From NCBI GenBank assembly GCA_905147135.1, contig LR990042.1, positions 9,911,545 to 9,975,544 of the forward strand: a stretch of DNA of 64,000 nucleotides, written 5' to 3'. Below the pieces are notes generated by a model. The model was not told where the DNA came from. It made no database searches and saw only the letters and a list, made by a program, of their open reading frames with translations. The position numbers and the translations under genes are program-made. The number at the start of each line of letters is the position of its first letter. Within the stretch, counting starts at the first letter, position 1. This DNA comes from Blastobasis lacticolella. Its lineage: Eukaryota > Arthropoda > Insecta > Lepidoptera > Blastobasidae. Positions 37,430 through 46,866 of this stretch are shown here, in pieces.

Positions 37430-37922
37430 AACCGGCCAAGTACGAGTCGAATTCTGATACAAATGGATCCGTTAGGTTAACAACAAGATTTTGATGCCAG
37501 AGCAACATGTATTCCATAAAATTCTATTAAATTAAAAAAGCCTAGATGCGCCACGTTTAACCGGTTGTTTGTATATGTTTAACCGGTTGTTATACTTCAG
37601 TATTTATTATTCGTGCTTGTGTGCTTGTTTATATTGTCTTTATTATGATAGAGAAATAATAAAAAATCCTCTAAAAAATGCCGAGAAAAGCATGTTTCTT
37701 GTATGGGGACCACTTTGAAATATTTATTTATGATTTTATTGTTATTATTTGTTTTCATAGCGGCCATAGAAACACATATTCTGTGACAATTTCAAGTACT
37801 TGGCTGTCACGGTTTCTAAGATATAGGCCTGTGACAGACAGACAGACAGACGAACCGACAGACAGCGGAGGTTTAGTACCTAATAGGCTTCCTATTTTTA
37901 CCCTTCGGGTACGGAACTTTAA
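37430..37922 (+). mobile_element. Lepidopteran dispersed repeat (ACCGGCCAAG ... GGGTACGGAAC family)
   Basis: The head ACCGGCCAAGTACGAGTCG and the tail (GACAGACAGACAGACGAACC, GACAGCGGAGG, CCCTTCGGGTACGGAACTTT) are those of a very common lepidopteran interspersed repeat that I know from flanking sequences but cannot class securely. It contains a direct repeat of GTTTAACCGGTTGTT (37555-37569, 37577-37591). The ORF at 37678-37944 is not a gene. Confidence 0.5.
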
Positions 37923-38500
37923 ACAATATTGCAATTTAAATTAAAAATAATACAGTGTAAAAATGAGAAAAATTATGATGAAAAGTATAAACTTCATGTA
38001 ATATTTTCTTCCGTGTAGGTATCCCATAGGGTAGGTATCCCAATGGCATGCTAATAATTTTAAGAATTATGGATACCTGATCGCAAGTTTGTTAAAGATG
38101 GAAAAAATTTAAGCTGATTGACTTAGTTAGGCTGACCAACCCTGAACAGGATAAAACAAGTTCATAATGAAAATTGTCTTTTAAAAATGAGTTAAAATAA
38201 ATGAGCTCGCAGCGCTCACAAATTTATTTCAAATTGTCATTTGTTTTTTAGAATGCCACTAATCAAAATTAGATATTACTAACCTACAACTATTGTCCAT
38301 TCTTCACTAATGTCATGGCTACATTATTGTTTGATTTTACAAAATATGGCACGTTTGCCAATAAAGGTTCGTCATCCCTGCCATAGGGGAAGGCAGGGAC
38401 TACTGAAAACCATAACCTACGATCCTGAGACAACATTCTGTAATTGATATTACCCCCGACTCGACCTTTTAGTCCAATTTCTTTAAACCGTCTCTCTTTA
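37923..38500. other. Non-coding stretch
   Basis: No gene on the plus strand. The minus-strand ORF at 38290-38553 shows no domain. Confidence 0.35.
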
Positions 38501-38643
38501 TTCCAGGAACGTGCATCGTGGTAGCGACAGTGCCAGAGAGTGTCAGGTTTCAAACTGTAGATTTAGTGACAGTGAAAGTTGAAAACTGTGACAGTATTAC
38601 AGTGTGGTAAACAGTGAATTTTGACAAACATTATGTGGTCACG

Positions 38644-38749
38644 ATGAAGCTGTGGAAGAGCCTGAAGATATCCATAGGAAATAAGGGCGACGCAAAATCG
38701 TTCTCCCAGGATATACCGCAATGGGCGGGACAGGGATATGAGCTGGATG
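38644..38749 (+). CDS. Probable first coding exon of an unidentified gene
   Basis: The ATG at 38644 opens a frame of 35 codons plus one base (MKLWKSLKISIGNKGDAKSF ... GYELD). It ends at a good 5' splice site, GATG|GTACGT (donor at 38750). Upstream, about 38540-38640, CAGTG-rich, stop-containing sequence resembles an insect 5' UTR. The peptide is basic then polar, with no signal peptide or TM segment, and begins like the N-terminus of an intracellular adaptor or enzyme; I do not recognise it. No matching downstream exon was found in the next 3 kb, which is repeats, so the rest may lie beyond long introns or outside the window. It could be a chance ORF. Confidence 0.4.
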
Positions 38750-38769
38750 GTACGTACATTTTTTATTTA

Positions 38770-38905
38770 TTTTTATTGTTAATATTCTTGCATCTGACCT
38801 CAACTCACCTGATGGAAAGCGACGATGAGGTCGAAGATGGTACACCTTGTACCGTGCGTGCCTAGACCTATTCACTCTTGATTTGAAGACCCCGAGGCAT
38901 TATTT
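38770..38905 (+). mobile_element. Dispersed repeat fragment
   Basis: CACCTGATGGAAAGCGACGA and CCTATTCACTCTTGATTTGA followed by AGACCCCGAGG are hallmarks of a common lepidopteran interspersed repeat. Just downstream of the putative exon donor. Confidence 0.4.
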
Positions 38906-40281
38906 AGCATTTTTATTATGTGTTAATTTACAAAGAAATTCCTGAGGAAGGAAGCCTTATCAAATCCATGTGGAGGGTATTCCTAAAAATATTCGGAAGA
39001 CAGTAAGATAAAGCTTATTAATTTCAAATATTTGTATCCGACGATAAAGAACCAAGTCTCACAAATATTTGGATACTTATTTTTATCGGAATGTACTCTA
39101 ATAGAATCCAATATAGTTCGTATTGCTTCTTTGGCCCACGGGCCTCCGGGCGGGGCCTGAGATTGCAATGATTTGGCAATTTCGTTCAAGAGCCTAGCCT
39201 TTGAATATTCTGAACATAAGCTTGGCAAATGAAAAACTTTCTATTTAAAACTGCTCTTTATTGAACTACTTTGCTCGCCGAAATCTTTATGCAAGAGAAT
39301 ACTTGTAATATGAAAATAATATTTTAAATTTCTGGAAATGCATTAGGAAAAGAAAAGTTAGACACACTCATGTCATGCAATTATAATGAGCTTCCACCAA
39401 ATTCTTAAAGATGTTTAAGAATAGTTGAGTATCATCTTAAATGTGATTAAGATTAGGGCGTCTAAGAATACGTAGTTTAAATACAAGTTATAATATAAAC
39501 AGTAATATTAACCAAAAACTATTCGTGACCTGTACAAAAATGTGATAGGTATACGGGTACTTTATATTCCTTGATTTACATAACTTTTCTTTAGCCGCCA
39601 GCTACAAAACCTTGTTTGTTATAAAATATCTTCACTTTAGGGATTGCGTGAAAGCGATAGATGTTCGTGTCAAAGTTTGTATCATTCAATTTTCCTTTGT
39701 CCCTTGGAAATTGTTTGTCGAGTCTTGAACTTTGCCATCCAGGTAGGTTCGGCAAAGGGTAATTCCATTGGGCTTGATATTAATATTAATAAACCTTTTT
39801 ATACATTCATTCACTTTCACAGCTAATTTTAGAACGAAATGGCTAAAAATATTGCGTGATTCATTATTCAGTCCAAGTCAAGCCAAGCCAAGCTCGGTTG
39901 ACCGTCCTTAAAAAGGGCGTCAACCACTAATTTGTCCTTCATTTAATATTACCCCCTCATCAGAGGGCTAATACTGTTACCAGAAGCGGTGTGCACTTTG
40001 CCCCAGCTTTCTCTTCCTTAATTAAGGATTCTTTGAAGCTTTTTGACGGGGACATCCGACGGAAGAGCACCAAAAAAGGACGATTTGCCTTCGTGGTGAG
40101 ATTTTCTGGAATTACCTAAGTAAAATGTAAAAATGCCACTTCAATTTTGCCAGAGTAAAATAGTAATTTTATTACAAAACACTTTTGTTTCATTAAGCTA
40201 GGTAGGTACTACATGCGAGTTCACGAACCTTAAACAAAACCAAAAATATTACCTGAATATGTAATTAAAGGTATATAAAAA
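38906..40281. other. Non-coding stretch
   Basis: No supportable gene. Confidence 0.4.
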
Positions 40282-40600
40282 GAGCGTTGGTGGCCTAGTG
40301 GTTAAGGGGTTTGATTAGTAAGCGAGAGGTACCGGGTTCGTTCGAACCTCAGTGCCGCCATGGACCAATGACTCTTTTCTGAGTAATGTTTGTTGAACAC
40401 TAATCGATTCTCTTACGGTGAAACATCGTGATGAAACATGCACATTGCATCTGAATGTGTACGTAACCATGATCCAATATGATCAGCGCCACGGAGGCCA
40501 GATAGCAGTCACTCTACTGTAGTTACCTTATCAGCCAAATCCTGGATCATGGTCAAGGGGGATCCCAAGCGAGCGTACAACCGTGACGTTAACACCAAGT
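40282..40600 (+). mobile_element. SINE-A copy 6
   Basis: Plus-strand copy with the best readable head: GAGCGTTGGTGGCCTAGTGG then TTAAGGGG (A box region), AGCGAGAGGTACCGGGTTCG with a 4-nt TTCG duplication in the B box, and the body through ATCCTGGATCATGGTCAAGG to GTTAACACCAAG. Confidence 0.85.
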
Positions 40601-41374
40601 TCATTATTGCAGTTATGTAAAAATATGAAGTAGGTAGGTATCTGTCCATTTTGATGTCGTTTTACATAAGAGGCAAACAATAATTACAATCTGTCATAAA
40701 GTAATGTGTCTTATCGTAAAATATCCTTAGCATTTTTTGAAAATACTTGGGAATAAAATTGTTATTTCCATAAATCTTCATAACGAGTAAGCTTTCCCTT
40801 TGTAATTTATTTTTTGGGCGTTAAGAGTGTTTTTGAGATAATGCGAGGGTACCGTGTCTGTAATAAACATTATATTTTCTCTCTCTGAATTATAAACGAA
40901 CATACAGATGACAGATTGGAAAACAGATTATACTTCCAGCGTTGTGCCTGTCAAAGTAATCAATCGGTAATCAAATCAACTCAAAATACGGCGCAATAAT
41001 ATCTACTTTAATCTTAAATTATTCCTTTTCCCGTCAAATTCCAAATATGGAATTCGATGAAATAGATTGCTCGTCAGAGCCAATTTACCATAATATATAA
41101 TTTGCGTGTATGTGTAGTTTATAACGCCTTTGAAGCTATGGCTGCGAATCTTGGCCAGAACTGACAAGCCTTCGTGAACTCAATGCCAATGAAATCAAAT
41201 TGCTGACGGCGATACGCGACTTGATCGAGTAAATAGGTATCCGTGGCAGCCTTGTTATGAGAGATATCACGGAAATTTGAAGAGGCTCGCCTGCGGTAGT
41301 ATAGAGAAGTGCTACGTAAGTCCCAGCGTAACGTGGGAAATAGGAGCCCAAATCTATCAATCAGTATCGAAGCC
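40601..41374. other. Non-coding stretch
   Basis: No supportable gene. Confidence 0.35.
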
Positions 41375-41480
41375 CAAAAAGCGGAGAACTGACATCGCTA
41401 AGTCGGACGACTTACAGCGCGAAGATGCCGAAGACGTCGGGCAAAGTGAAGAAGAAAGAGCCGGAAAGCACAGAAGCTGG
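41375..41480 (+). pseudogene. RTE-like LINE C-terminal remnant
   Basis: The plus strand reads KKRRTDIAKSDDLQREDAED, the same tail as at 24041 with a short deletion. The remainder drifts into a charged run and stops. Confidence 0.5.
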
Positions 41481-41909
41481 GATTGACCGCTGGGATAATT
41501 ATGATAAAGTATGAATTGCGTGCAGGTTGCGCAAAACGCATAATCAATTTCACGTAACAATAGTTCCTACACGTAATGAACTCCTCGACATTAGCGAATC
41601 TTTCCCCACGCTTGGAATTGGTTTAAATGGTCCTAGTCGGACTGCTTTTAAAAAATCACTAATCGTCTTGTACATTGCTTTGAATAGAATTGAATTGCCC
41701 GTAAGTACCTACGAACCGGTTTGACCTTTCTTTTGTACGGCTAAGGTATTGCTTTGCCCGAACAGAACAACCTGGACTTTTTCAAGGCCACAGTAAATAG
41801 GCTGATTCTAGATAGGCATGCTCCTGGTCGCTGTCCACCAGGTGAGATGGCGATCATATGCCTCTCTAGTAAGTAGTATATAAACAGTAGTAAACGTTGC
41901 TTCTAGAAT
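41481..41909. other. Flank left of the DIRS element
   Basis: No supportable gene. The ORF at 41527-41724 has no domain. Confidence 0.35.
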
Positions 41910-41934
41910 ATTATGTTTCGCAGCTTCATTCTTT

Positions 41935-42091
41935 GCGATTTAACATAGTGTAGATGTACCCCCAAGCATCAGCCTTGCACGGTTAGTTTAGATAGGTTTG
42001 GTAGTTTTGTAGTTTTTTTTTTTTTTTTTTGTAATAGCAACACTGTACCGGTTATTTCCCTGTATTTGTGCGCTTGATTCGGATCGTCATT
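41935..42091 (+). repeat. Left inverted terminal repeat of the DIRS element
   Basis: Pairs with 46647-46804 (inverted). It includes an 18-20 nt T-run, CACTGTACCGGTTATTTCCC and GATTCGGATCGTCATT. The outer 25 bp (41910-41934) differ from the right end, ATTATGTTTCGCAGCTTCAT here against a related GAGCAGCTTCATT there. Confidence 0.9.
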
Positions 42092-42148
42092 CTGTGTTTC
42101 CGTGCTCAAGCCTTCGCACGTCCCTTAAACAACTACGTAACTGCTGCA

Positions 42149-43348
42149 ATGGAGAACAGAAGAAGAGACCAGTCCACCGAAGCACCGCCTGCAAAGAAGA
42201 CACGACGACGCATACTTTATTCATCTTCCGAAGATGAGATCGTCGAGGCATCACCTACTGCGTCACCACGCAGTACGGCACCGTCGCGAGTGCGACAAAT
42301 ATCGGCACCACGTGGCACGCCCACGCGGCATGTCACTTTGTCGCGAGGTCGACATCGGTCACGCAGACCTTCACCACCGCCAATGCGTCCAGTAATACCA
42401 CATGCTGTGAGATCCAGGCGATTCGCGGTGGACGACGATGAACCGCCAGTGCTCACCATCCATGTTGATGCTTCACCATCCGCACCGCCATCGCGGGCTG
42501 CCTCGCCAAACACCTCCGGTACGCCAGTCGAACGGCAACTAAAAGACACGGAGGAACTCGAACTAGATGAGGAGATCCTACAGTTGCTGGGCGATGCCCC
42601 TAAAGTCGACACCACACTGGGTCCACCTATCCACAAAGATGTCGCTGGTCGCTGGCAGGAAATCCTTACTAAAGGGTTGCCGAAAGACATAAAAGCAAAA
42701 CTTTTAGAAGAATATGCGATTCCCAGCAACTGTGACCTTCTACAGGCTCCTGCTCTCAACCTGGAAGCAAAAGCGGCCCTAACAGAGGTAATGGTACGTC
42801 GAGATTCCTCACTAATGCACAAGCAAAAACAAATTGGAAATGCTATTGCTGCTTTATCCAAGTGCATGCAATTGGTTATTTCCAATGAACCTTCCAACAA
42901 GTCGCTTATTAGACCATTAAGCGATGCATGTCGAATTTTGTGCGATAACCACCATTTGGAAACCAAAACGCGACGTAGTTTGGTTTTGTCCTCCATCAAT
43001 ACTTCGCTCAAAGATACCCTTATGGAAGCGCCGAGAGATGGAAAATTATTATTCGGAGAAAATGTGGGTGAGAAACTCAAAAATGCAAAAAATGTACAAA
43101 GGTCTGGAGAAGTGTTGCGACAGCCCCAAAAGTTTTCAAAAAGTAACTTTGCGATGAAACAAAATAAAAATCGTCAAAATTTCAAGCCTGTCCACCGCAA
43201 AACCGACCACAAGATGAACAACGTCAACTTCGGCGACGCCAGAGCAACGAGAGCACCGCATCGGCAGCCGCACAACAGCGTGGGGCAGCGGCCGTACCGC
43301 GACCGCTCCCCACCTTTCCAGACTTTCCGCAAGACCTACCGGAGATAA
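42149..43348 (+). CDS. DIRS ORF1, Gag-like protein (399 aa)
   Basis: First ATG of the frame, at 42149 (MENRRRDQ); the frame is open 5' into the left ITR but only from a GTG. The N-terminal quarter is Arg/Ser/Pro-rich with a KKTRRR basic patch and an acidic SSSEDE. An acidic helical segment follows near residue 135 (EELELDEEILQLLG), then the conserved DIRS/PAT Gag-like core (GRWQEILTKGLP, YAIPSNCDLLQAPALN, MVRRDSSLMHKQKQIG). The C-terminus from about residue 320 is Lys/Arg/Asn/Gln-rich and probably binds RNA. No CCHC knuckle, as usual for DIRS. Its 3' 181 nt overlap the pol frame. The long minus-strand ORF here (42217-43080) is a shadow. Confidence 0.85.
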   Translation: MENRRRDQSTEAPPAKKTRRRILYSSSEDEIVEASPTASPRSTAPSRVRQISAPRGTPTRHVTLSRGRHRSRRPSPPPMRPVIPHAVRSRRFAVDDDEPPVLTIHVDASPSAPPSRAASPNTSGTPVERQLKDTEELELDEEILQLLGDAPKVDTTLGPPIHKDVAGRWQEILTKGLPKDIKAKLLEEYAIPSNCDLLQAPALNLEAKAALTEVMVRRDSSLMHKQKQIGNAIAALSKCMQLVISNEPSNKSLIRPLSDACRILCDNHHLETKTRRSLVLSSINTSLKDTLMEAPRDGKLLFGENVGEKLKNAKNVQRSGEVLRQPQKFSKSNFAMKQNKNRQNFKPVHRKTDHKMNNVNFGDARATRAPHRQPHNSVGQRPYRDRSPPFQTFRKTYRR

Positions 43349-45225
43349 ATCAGGTACCGTACGCTGGTAGACTTCAACACTTTCATCACAAATGGACTGA
43401 AATCACTAACGACCCTATTATTTTGTCGTGGTTAACTGGTTACAAAATACCGTTCACTGCACCACCATATCGTACAGATCATCCTAGTGTCCATCCAAAG
43501 TCAGTTCAAGAACATAAAGATTTCTCCGATTGTATAAAATCGCTGCTAAAAATAAACGCTATTTCTGTATGTGATCATGTACCAGGAGAATTTTTATCCA
43601 CCGTGTTTTTAGTGCCTAAACCAAACGGAGACAAAAGATTCATATTGAATTTGAAATGTTTAAATAAGTTTATCAATACAGAGCATTTTAAGATGGAGGA
43701 CTACCGTACAGCGGCAAAACTCATTACGAAAAACTGTTATATGGCATCCGTAGACCTCAAAGATGCTTACTTTTTAATCCCTGTACATAGTTCCCATAAA
43801 AAATATTTGAGGTTCAAATATAATGACACTCTCTACGAATTTAATTGTCTGCCGTTTGGTTTATGCACTGCACCGTATGTTTTCACTAAAATACTCAAAC
43901 CAGTTGTAGAACTTTTAAGATCCAACCATTTAATCTCAGTTGTATATTTGGACGACATTCTTTGTGTAGGCCGGGATCGCTCCGAATGCATTAATAACAT
44001 AAATATGACTAAGTCCTTGCTAGAAAGTTTGGGCTTCATAATAAATTTAGAAAAAAGTTGTCTGTTTCCTAGAAAAACGTGTAAGTACTTAGGCTTTGTG
44101 TTTGATTCCGAGAATATGTTGATGGAGCTACCCGACAAAAAGAAAATTAAAATCAAAGAAAAAGTTAAACTATTTCTTCAAATACGCAAATGTAAATTAC
44201 GTGAATTCGCTAGATGTTTGGGTCTTCTAATATCTGCATGCCCAGCGATCCAGTATTCCTGGCTTTATACTAAAAAATTCGAACGTTTTAAATATAATTG
44301 TTTACTAAATAATCCCAGTTATGAGCAATTTATAAACTTACCCGACAATTTAAATAATGACATGATATGGTGGTTAGAAAATATTGATTATGGTTATACT
44401 TCCCTAGGTTCCAGTACTTACGATTTGGAAATATATTCCGATAGCTCGTTGTCAGGATGGGGTGCCCATTGCGATATTCAACAAAGTTGTGGGTATTGGA
44501 AAGAGGAGGAAAGACTGTTACACATAAATGAACTTGAATTAAAAGCAGCTTTCCTAGCCCTTAAATGCTTTGCCAAACATTTATATAATATCAAGATTCT
44601 TCTAAGAATCGATAACGTTACAGCCATATCCTGCATAAACAGAATGGGCAGCATCCAATACAAACATCTTAACTCGATATCAAGGCAAATTTGGAAATGG
44701 TGTGAAAGTCGTAAAATTACAGTATTCGCGTCTTACATAAATACTAAATCGAATTATGAAGCCGATTCACTTTCGCGTAACAAGTTTCAGGACACTGAGT
44801 GGGAGTTAAATCATGATGCATTCGCTGAAGTAACTCGCTGTTTTGGTGTACCTGACATCGATTTATTCGCCAGCCGCTGTAATGCCAAATGTCCCGTTTA
44901 TGTAACGTGGAAGAATGATCCCGACGCTATAGCAGTCGACGCCTTCACAATCTCATGGAATGACAAGTACTTTTACGCTTTCCCACCATTTTCGCTTCTC
45001 GTAAAAACAATGCAAAAAATCATAAACGATAAGGCAGAAGGTATTGTTGTCGTCCCATACTGGCCCACACAACCTTGGTTCCCATTATTTAAAAAATTAC
45101 TTAATTCTGACCTCTTATTTTTCGAACCTGATATTAACTTATTAATATCTCCTTTCAGGAATCACCACAATCTTTACAAGACCCTGAAATTGGTAGCCGC
45201 GAAGCTTTCCGGCAGGTTTTACTAA
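43168..45225 (+). CDS. DIRS ORF2, reverse transcriptase/RNase H (open frame 685 codons)
   Basis: The open frame starts after the TAA at 43165 and overlaps ORF1 by 181 nt in the -1 frame. The first ATG is deep inside the RT, so entry by frameshift or splicing is likely. The N-terminal part carries PYAGRLQHFHHKW and WLTGYKIPF, typical of DIRS pol. RT motifs follow: FILNLKCLNKFI, SVDLKDAYFLIPVH, NCLPFGLCTAPYVFTK and the catalytic YLDD at 43945-43956. RNase H follows with YSDSS (Asp at 44440), NELELKAAF, RIDNVTAISCINRMGS and YEADSLSR. The C-terminal region (GVPDIDLFASRCNAKCPVYV) is characteristic of DIRS pol. It would reverse transcribe element RNA, leading to circular DNA. All catalytic motifs are intact. 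Confidence 0.92.
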   Translation, partial: KSSKFQACPPQNRPQDEQRQLRRRQSNESTASAAAQQRGAAAVPRPLPTFPDFPQDLPEINQVPYAGRLQHFHHKWTEITNDPIILSWLTGYKIPFTAPPYRTDHPSVHPKSVQEHKDFSDCIKSLLKINAISVCDHVPGEFLSTVFLVPKPNGDKRFILNLKCLNKFINTEHFKMEDYRTAAKLITKNCYMASVDLKDAYFLIPVHSSHKKYLRFKYNDTLYEFNCLPFGLCTAPYVFTKILKPVVELLRSNHLISVVYLDDILCVGRDRSECINNINMTKSLLESLGFIINLEKSCLFPRKTCKYLGFVFDSENMLMELPDKKKIKIKEKVKLFLQIRKCKLREFARCLGLLISACPAIQYSWLYTKKFERFKYNCLLNNPSYEQFINLPDNLNNDMIWWLENIDYGYTSLGSSTYDLEIYSDSSLSGWGAHCDIQQSCGYWKEEERLLHINELELKAAFLALKCFAKHLYNIKILLRIDNVTAISCINRMGSIQYKHLNSISRQIWKWCESRKITVFASYINTKSNYEADSLSRNKFQDTEWELNHDAFAEVTRCFGVPDIDLFASRCNAKCPVYVTWKNDPDAIAVDAFTISWNDKYFYAFPPFSLLVKTMQKIINDKAEGIVVVPYWPTQPWFPLFKKLLNSDLLFFEPDINLLISPFRNHHNLYKTLKLVAAKLSGRFY
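43177..43183 (+). promoter_or_regulatory. Candidate -1 ribosomal frameshift site
   Basis: AAATTTC read as A AAT TTC in the Gag frame fits the X XXY YYZ rule. It lies 10 nt after the last stop (TAA 43165-43167) in the -1 frame, so slippage here would enter the pol frame, which has no usable ATG of its own. No experimental support; a downstream structure was not computed. Confidence 0.4.
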
Positions 45226-46169
45226 AACAAAACTCTTTATCGACAAGAGCTATTGAAATCACTTTAGCTTCATTATCTAATTCCACTTATAAACAATATG
45301 ATGGTTGTGTCAAAAATTGGATAAATTATTGTAATATTAATGGATATGACTACATGTCAACTTCGGTCTCCATTATAATTAATTTTCTATCTGAGGTATT
45401 CGATAGAGGTGCTAAGTATGGGACATTAAATTCATATAAGTCTGCCTTGTCGCTTATATTAGGGGATACATTAAATGATAATCGAATTAAACGTTTCATG
45501 AAAGGGATTTTCAAGTTAAGACCTACCAATCCTAAGTATAGTTTAACCTGGGATCCAAATATTGTTTTAACTTATTTATCTCGTAAATGGCCAAATGCCG
45601 ATCTGAATTTAGAATCTCTTTCAAAAAAGACATTAACTTTGTTGGCTCTGGTGACTGCGCATCGTGTACAAACTTTTTCACTTATTAAAGTAATTAACAT
45701 CAAAATACAACCTCCACACGACATTCTTATTAAAATACCAGATTTAATAAAAACATCTACTCCACAGTCATTGCAACCAGTGCTAAGGTTGCCTTATTTT
45801 GATGAGCGTCCAGATATTTGTCCTGCTAGGTGCTTAGAGGCATATGTAATCAAAACCCAAACACTTCGTACTCACAATAATTTATTTATTAGCATAAAAG
45901 AACCACATTCCAAAGTTACTGCACAAACACTTAGTCACTGGATTAAGGATACACTTTTTGCTAGTGGAATAGACACCTCCATCTTCACAGCTCACAGTAC
46001 CCGGCACGCAGCCACATCCACCGCCAACAGACTTGGAGTCAGCATAGACGTAATCCGCAAAACAGCAGGCTGGACTGATTCCTCCTCTCTGTTTGCCAGA
46101 TTTTATAATAGAGAAATTGTAACTAATCCAAATCAATTTGCAAGATCCATTTTATCCTCAAATATTTAG
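45138..46169 (+). CDS. DIRS ORF3, tyrosine recombinase (up to 343 aa)
   Basis: The open frame begins at 45138 and overlaps ORF2 by 88 nt, again one step of -1. The first ATG (45354) would remove the core-binding helix region STRAIEITLASLSNSTYKQY, so the real product probably starts upstream. A CTCCTTTCAG|GA at 45150-45161 resembles a 3' splice site and is an alternative to frameshifting. Catalytic residues of tyrosine recombinases are visible: first Arg in VTAHRVQTF (about 45663), His and second Arg in FTAHSTRHAA (about 45990-46005), and the Tyr in GWTDSSSLFARFYNRE (about 46103). It would insert the circular DNA copy by strand exchange at a short shared sequence. Confidence 0.92.
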   Translation, partial: LINISFQESPQSLQDPEIGSREAFRQVLLKQNSLSTRAIEITLASLSNSTYKQYDGCVKNWINYCNINGYDYMSTSVSIIINFLSEVFDRGAKYGTLNSYKSALSLILGDTLNDNRIKRFMKGIFKLRPTNPKYSLTWDPNIVLTYLSRKWPNADLNLESLSKKTLTLLALVTAHRVQTFSLIKVINIKIQPPHDILIKIPDLIKTSTPQSLQPVLRLPYFDERPDICPARCLEAYVIKTQTLRTHNNLFISIKEPHSKVTAQTLSHWIKDTLFASGIDTSIFTAHSTRHAATSTANRLGVSIDVIRKTAGWTDSSSLFARFYNREIVTNPNQFARSILSSNI

Positions 46170-46378
46170 AATATTTATTTGTAAGCCATTTGGAAAAAAC
46201 AATTAATTCATTAATTATTGTTATAACGTAGGTACATTTGCCTACGTAATTATTGTAATCATATAAAACTAATAAAAACTGTAACATCTTACCGATTTAT
46301 TCATATTATTGTTATCAACTAATAGTTAAAATCCTTGTAATAAAACAAGATATCACATTTTATTTTACTCTAAACATC

Positions 46379-46488
46379 CTACACTATGTTAAATCGCAAA
46401 GAATGAAGCTGCGAAACATAATTGAAAATCAAACGAACTTGTGAAGTTCGATGACAATTATGTGAGCAGCTTCATTCGACGCGATTTA
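46379..46488 (+). repeat. Internal complementary region (ICR) of the DIRS element
   Basis: 46379-46421 is the exact reverse complement of 41911-41953 (left end). 46421-46488 is the exact reverse complement of about 46799-46866 (right end). The two halves meet at AACATAATTGAAAATC, which carries the shared ATT. It is thus an inverted internal copy of the joined ends. Confidence 0.92.
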
Positions 46489-46646
46489 CGCACACCCTCC
46501 CTATAAACTTTGAAAAATCACGATTAGTAACAATACCCACTTTAAATCGACAATCAAGAATAAATAAAAATGAATATACCCACCCTAGTAACAACAAAAT
46601 AAAATGCGATATTCATATATATTTTTTTTTATTACACTTTAAACGA

Positions 46647-46804
46647 AATGACGATCCGAATCAAGCGCACAAATACAGGGAAATAACCGGTACAGTGTTG
46701 CTATTACAAAAAAAAAAAAAAAAAAAACTACAAAACTACCAAACCTATCTAAACTAACCGTGCAAGGCTGATGCTTGGGGGTACATCTACACTATGTTAA
46801 ATCG
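46647..46804 (-). repeat. Right inverted terminal repeat of the DIRS element
   Basis: Mirror of 41935-42091. Beyond it, 46805-46866 forms the longer outer extension and contains the palindrome GAACTTCACAAGTTC. Confidence 0.9.
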
Positions 46805-46866
46805 CGTCGAATGAAGCTGCTCACATAATTGTCATCGAACTTCACAAGTTCGTTTGATTTTCAATT

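Larger units (their letters stand above)
41910..46866 (+). mobile_element. Full-length DIRS-type tyrosine-recombinase retrotransposon
   Basis: A 4957-bp element with three ORFs (Gag, RT/RNase H, YR) in DIRS order, inverted terminal repeats of about 157 bp plus unequal outer extensions, and an internal complementary region (ICR) at 46379-46488. The ICR matches, in reverse complement, the outer left end and then the outer right end, as expected of a copy of the circle junction. The two ends share the trinucleotide ATT (41910-41912, 46864-46866), and there is no target duplication, in line with integration by tyrosine recombinase instead of an integrase. No in-frame stop or frameshift breaks the ORFs, so this copy may be recent and possibly competent. 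Confidence 0.93.

Noticed and set aside
40282..40350. tRNA gene with intact A and B boxes
   Set aside because: Followed by the SINE-A body present in seven other places; B box contains a 4-nt duplication.
42217..43080. Long minus-strand ORF (287 codons)
   Set aside because: Antisense to the DIRS Gag; Ser/Arg-rich by virtue of the opposite strand, no domain.
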